Positions 63,026 through 64,000 of a stretch of 64,000 nt of DNA are shown piece by piece. This stretch comes from RDYZ01 sp964518905 (GTDB lineage: Bacteria; Cyanobacteriota; Cyanobacteriia; Cyanobacteriales; Geitlerinemataceae). Under the pieces are notes generated by a model that made no database searches, was not told where the DNA came from, and saw only the letters and a list, made by a program, of their open reading frames with translations. The DNA is taken from the NCBI GenBank assembly GCA_964518905.1, contig CAZFJL010000022.1, forward strand, positions 1-64,000, in the 5' to 3' direction. A program made the position numbers and the translations under genes. Every line of letters begins with the position of its first letter. Position 1 is the first letter of the stretch.

Positions 63026-63700
63026 GTGCAATCTTCCGTTTTGATCGTCGAACCTGACACTGCCCTCGCTCAGACCATCTCGCGAGATTTGAAAGAGGCG
63101 GGCTACGAGCCGTTGATCGTTGCAACGGCCAACCATGCTATTGATCGCGTGATCGAAGAGATGCCGGGTTTGGTGGTGATCGATCGCCGTTTGCCGGAGG
63201 AAAGTGGTCTACAGCTTTGTCGCACGCTACGCAGTCAGTATCGTCAACTGCCGGTGTTGATGCTATCGATCGCCGACACGCTCGACGATCGCATTGCCTG
63301 CCTAGACTGCGGCGCGGATGACTACGTGATGCAGCCCTACCGCAGCAACGATTTTCTCAAAATGGTCGAGTTTTATCTCAAAATCGATCGCCAAGACACG
63401 CAACAGCTCAGGTTTTCGGATCTCGTCCTCGATCTGGCGAGCCGTCAAGCCCTGCGCGGCGACCAGACGATCGAGCTAACCATGAAAGAGTTTGAACTCT
63501 TGAAATTTTTGATGCAGCACCCGCGCGAAGTTATGCCGCGTGAGCAAATTCTCGAACATGTTTGGGGCTATGAGTTTATGGGCGAATCGAATGTCATCGA
63601 AGTGTACGTGCGCTACTTGCGTCTCAAGCTAGAGGAAGGGGACGCCAAGCGCTTAATTCAAACCGTGCGCGGCGTTGGTTATGTTTTGCGCGATGCGTAA
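63026..63700 (+). CDS. nblR: OmpR-type response regulator, NblR-like
   Basis: 224 residues from a GTG start (VQSSVLIVEPDTAL). Receiver: acid pocket VEPD, phospho-Asp in LVVIDRRLPEESGL; the conserved Lys of KPF is replaced by Gln (YVMQPYRSNDF). The winged helix has LTMKEFELLKFLMQHPREVM, LEHVWGYEFMGESNVIEVYV and LIQTVRGVGYVLRDA. The receiver pattern LDDRIACLDCGADDY and LRTLRSQYRQLPVLML fits NblR, the cyanobacterial regulator of phycobilisome breakdown and stress survival, which is itself known as an atypical receiver. The gene name is from this resemblance only. No kinase gene is adjacent. Confidence 0.75.
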   Translation: MQSSVLIVEPDTALAQTISRDLKEAGYEPLIVATANHAIDRVIEEMPGLVVIDRRLPEESGLQLCRTLRSQYRQLPVLMLSIADTLDDRIACLDCGADDYVMQPYRSNDFLKMVEFYLKIDRQDTQQLRFSDLVLDLASRQALRGDQTIELTMKEFELLKFLMQHPREVMPREQILEHVWGYEFMGESNVIEVYVRYLRLKLEEGDAKRLIQTVRGVGYVLRDA

Positions 63701-63830
63701 GTCGGCCACGATCATAGACCGCTTACATCAAGACTTCAGACCTCTGAAATTTTTAAAATCTCCAAGGTCTCGCTCCCTGCGATCTATAGCAATTTTTGAA
63801 CTGACAGGCATCGATCGGAGGTCGGATCGA

Positions 63831-64000
63831 TCAAGACTGACGCACGCACCGCTTAGAGCGATCCAGAAAACTCGATAGTGTCTCCAAAAACGTATCCTCT
63901 GCCAGTTCTAAAACATCCTCGTGGTGAACACCCGGCAATAAACACAACTCCTTCGGCTCCGCTGCGGCGGCGTATAGCTTCTCGCTCATAAACGACGGCA
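63831..64000 (-). CDS. Partial alpha/beta hydrolase (C-terminal end)
   Basis: The stop is at 63,831-63,833 and the frame is open to the window edge, so 55 codons of the C-terminus are seen. It reads PSFMSEKLYAAAAEPKELCL, then LPGVHHEDVLELAED and TFLETLSSFLDRSKR. This matches the last strand and catalytic-His region of alpha/beta hydrolases (xxPKELWLVPGxxHxD). The substrate cannot be told from this end. Confidence 0.75.
   Translation of the reverse strand, partial: PSFMSEKLYAAAAEPKELCLLPGVHHEDVLELAEDTFLETLSSFLDRSKRCVRQS

Noticed and set aside
1..64000. tRNA, rRNA or CRISPR arrays
   Set aside because: I looked through the intergenic stretches for tRNA T-loop sequences and for regularly spaced direct repeats and found none. 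The regularly spaced repeats present are coding (RTX, WD40, ETEP).

Overview
The window is chromosomal DNA from a cyanobacterium. Four things point to this: the very frequent palindrome GCGATCGC (HIP1), a CpcS/CpeS-type bilin lyase, a COP23-type secreted protein, and a complete hmp/pil-type chemotaxis locus (PatA-like, CheY, CheW, MCP, CheA, with divergent HmpF). An NblR-like response regulator and a cyanobacterial-type mrp antiporter operon agree. I saw no rRNA, tRNA or CRISPR array.

Layout. 1-7.9 kb: accessory region with a giant RTX repeat protein (786-6875), whose 5' third is AT-rich and whose remainder is GC-rich, followed by the decayed end of an ISAs1-family transposase and non-coding DNA. 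7.9-19.1 kb: mostly housekeeping genes (uvrA, lepA, an envelope lipoprotein, a Tat-type PQQ-propeller protein, an IMPase-like phosphatase, a tRNA-dihydrouridine synthase), broken by an AT-rich non-coding island at about 14.16-14.87 kb. 19.1-25.1 kb: a two-gene unit made of a pRiA4b ORF-3-like protein and a large protein that joins an OAA-type mannan lectin, near-identical WD40 repeats (with a 100-N assembly gap) and a KAP-family P-loop NTPase with membrane segments. This is my best candidate for an undescribed system. 25.3-31.4 kb: a metallophosphoesterase, DUF445 protein, DHNA-CoA hydrolase, GNAT enzyme, bilin lyase, COP23 protein and a zinc-ribbon protein. 31.4-35.6 kb: a tightly overlapping seven-gene mrp operon with a single mrpD and no full-length mrpA. 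35.8-39.2 kb: ACR3 arsenite exporter and a Wzc-like polysaccharide co-polymerase. 39.4-52.9 kb: the chemotaxis system for type IV pilus motility. 52.9-58.6 kb: tilS, a second RTX protein with N-terminal repeats, a small conserved protein, and an IS200/IS605-type relic with its tnpB gene deleted. 58.6-64 kb: an AAA-like ATPase with four GAF domains, a small conserved protein, the NblR-like regulator and the end of an alpha/beta hydrolase.

How the genes fit together. The hmp locus, HmpF and the Wzc-like protein would jointly serve surface motility (pili plus exopolysaccharide); the two RTX proteins are probable secreted surface proteins. The mrp operon and ACR3 are ion and toxicant export. The lectin-WD40-KAP protein has the build of a signal-sensing NTPase (sensor, repeat platform, ATPase, membrane anchor). 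The partner gene 58 bp upstream suggests a two-component functional unit, possibly defensive, which is inference only.
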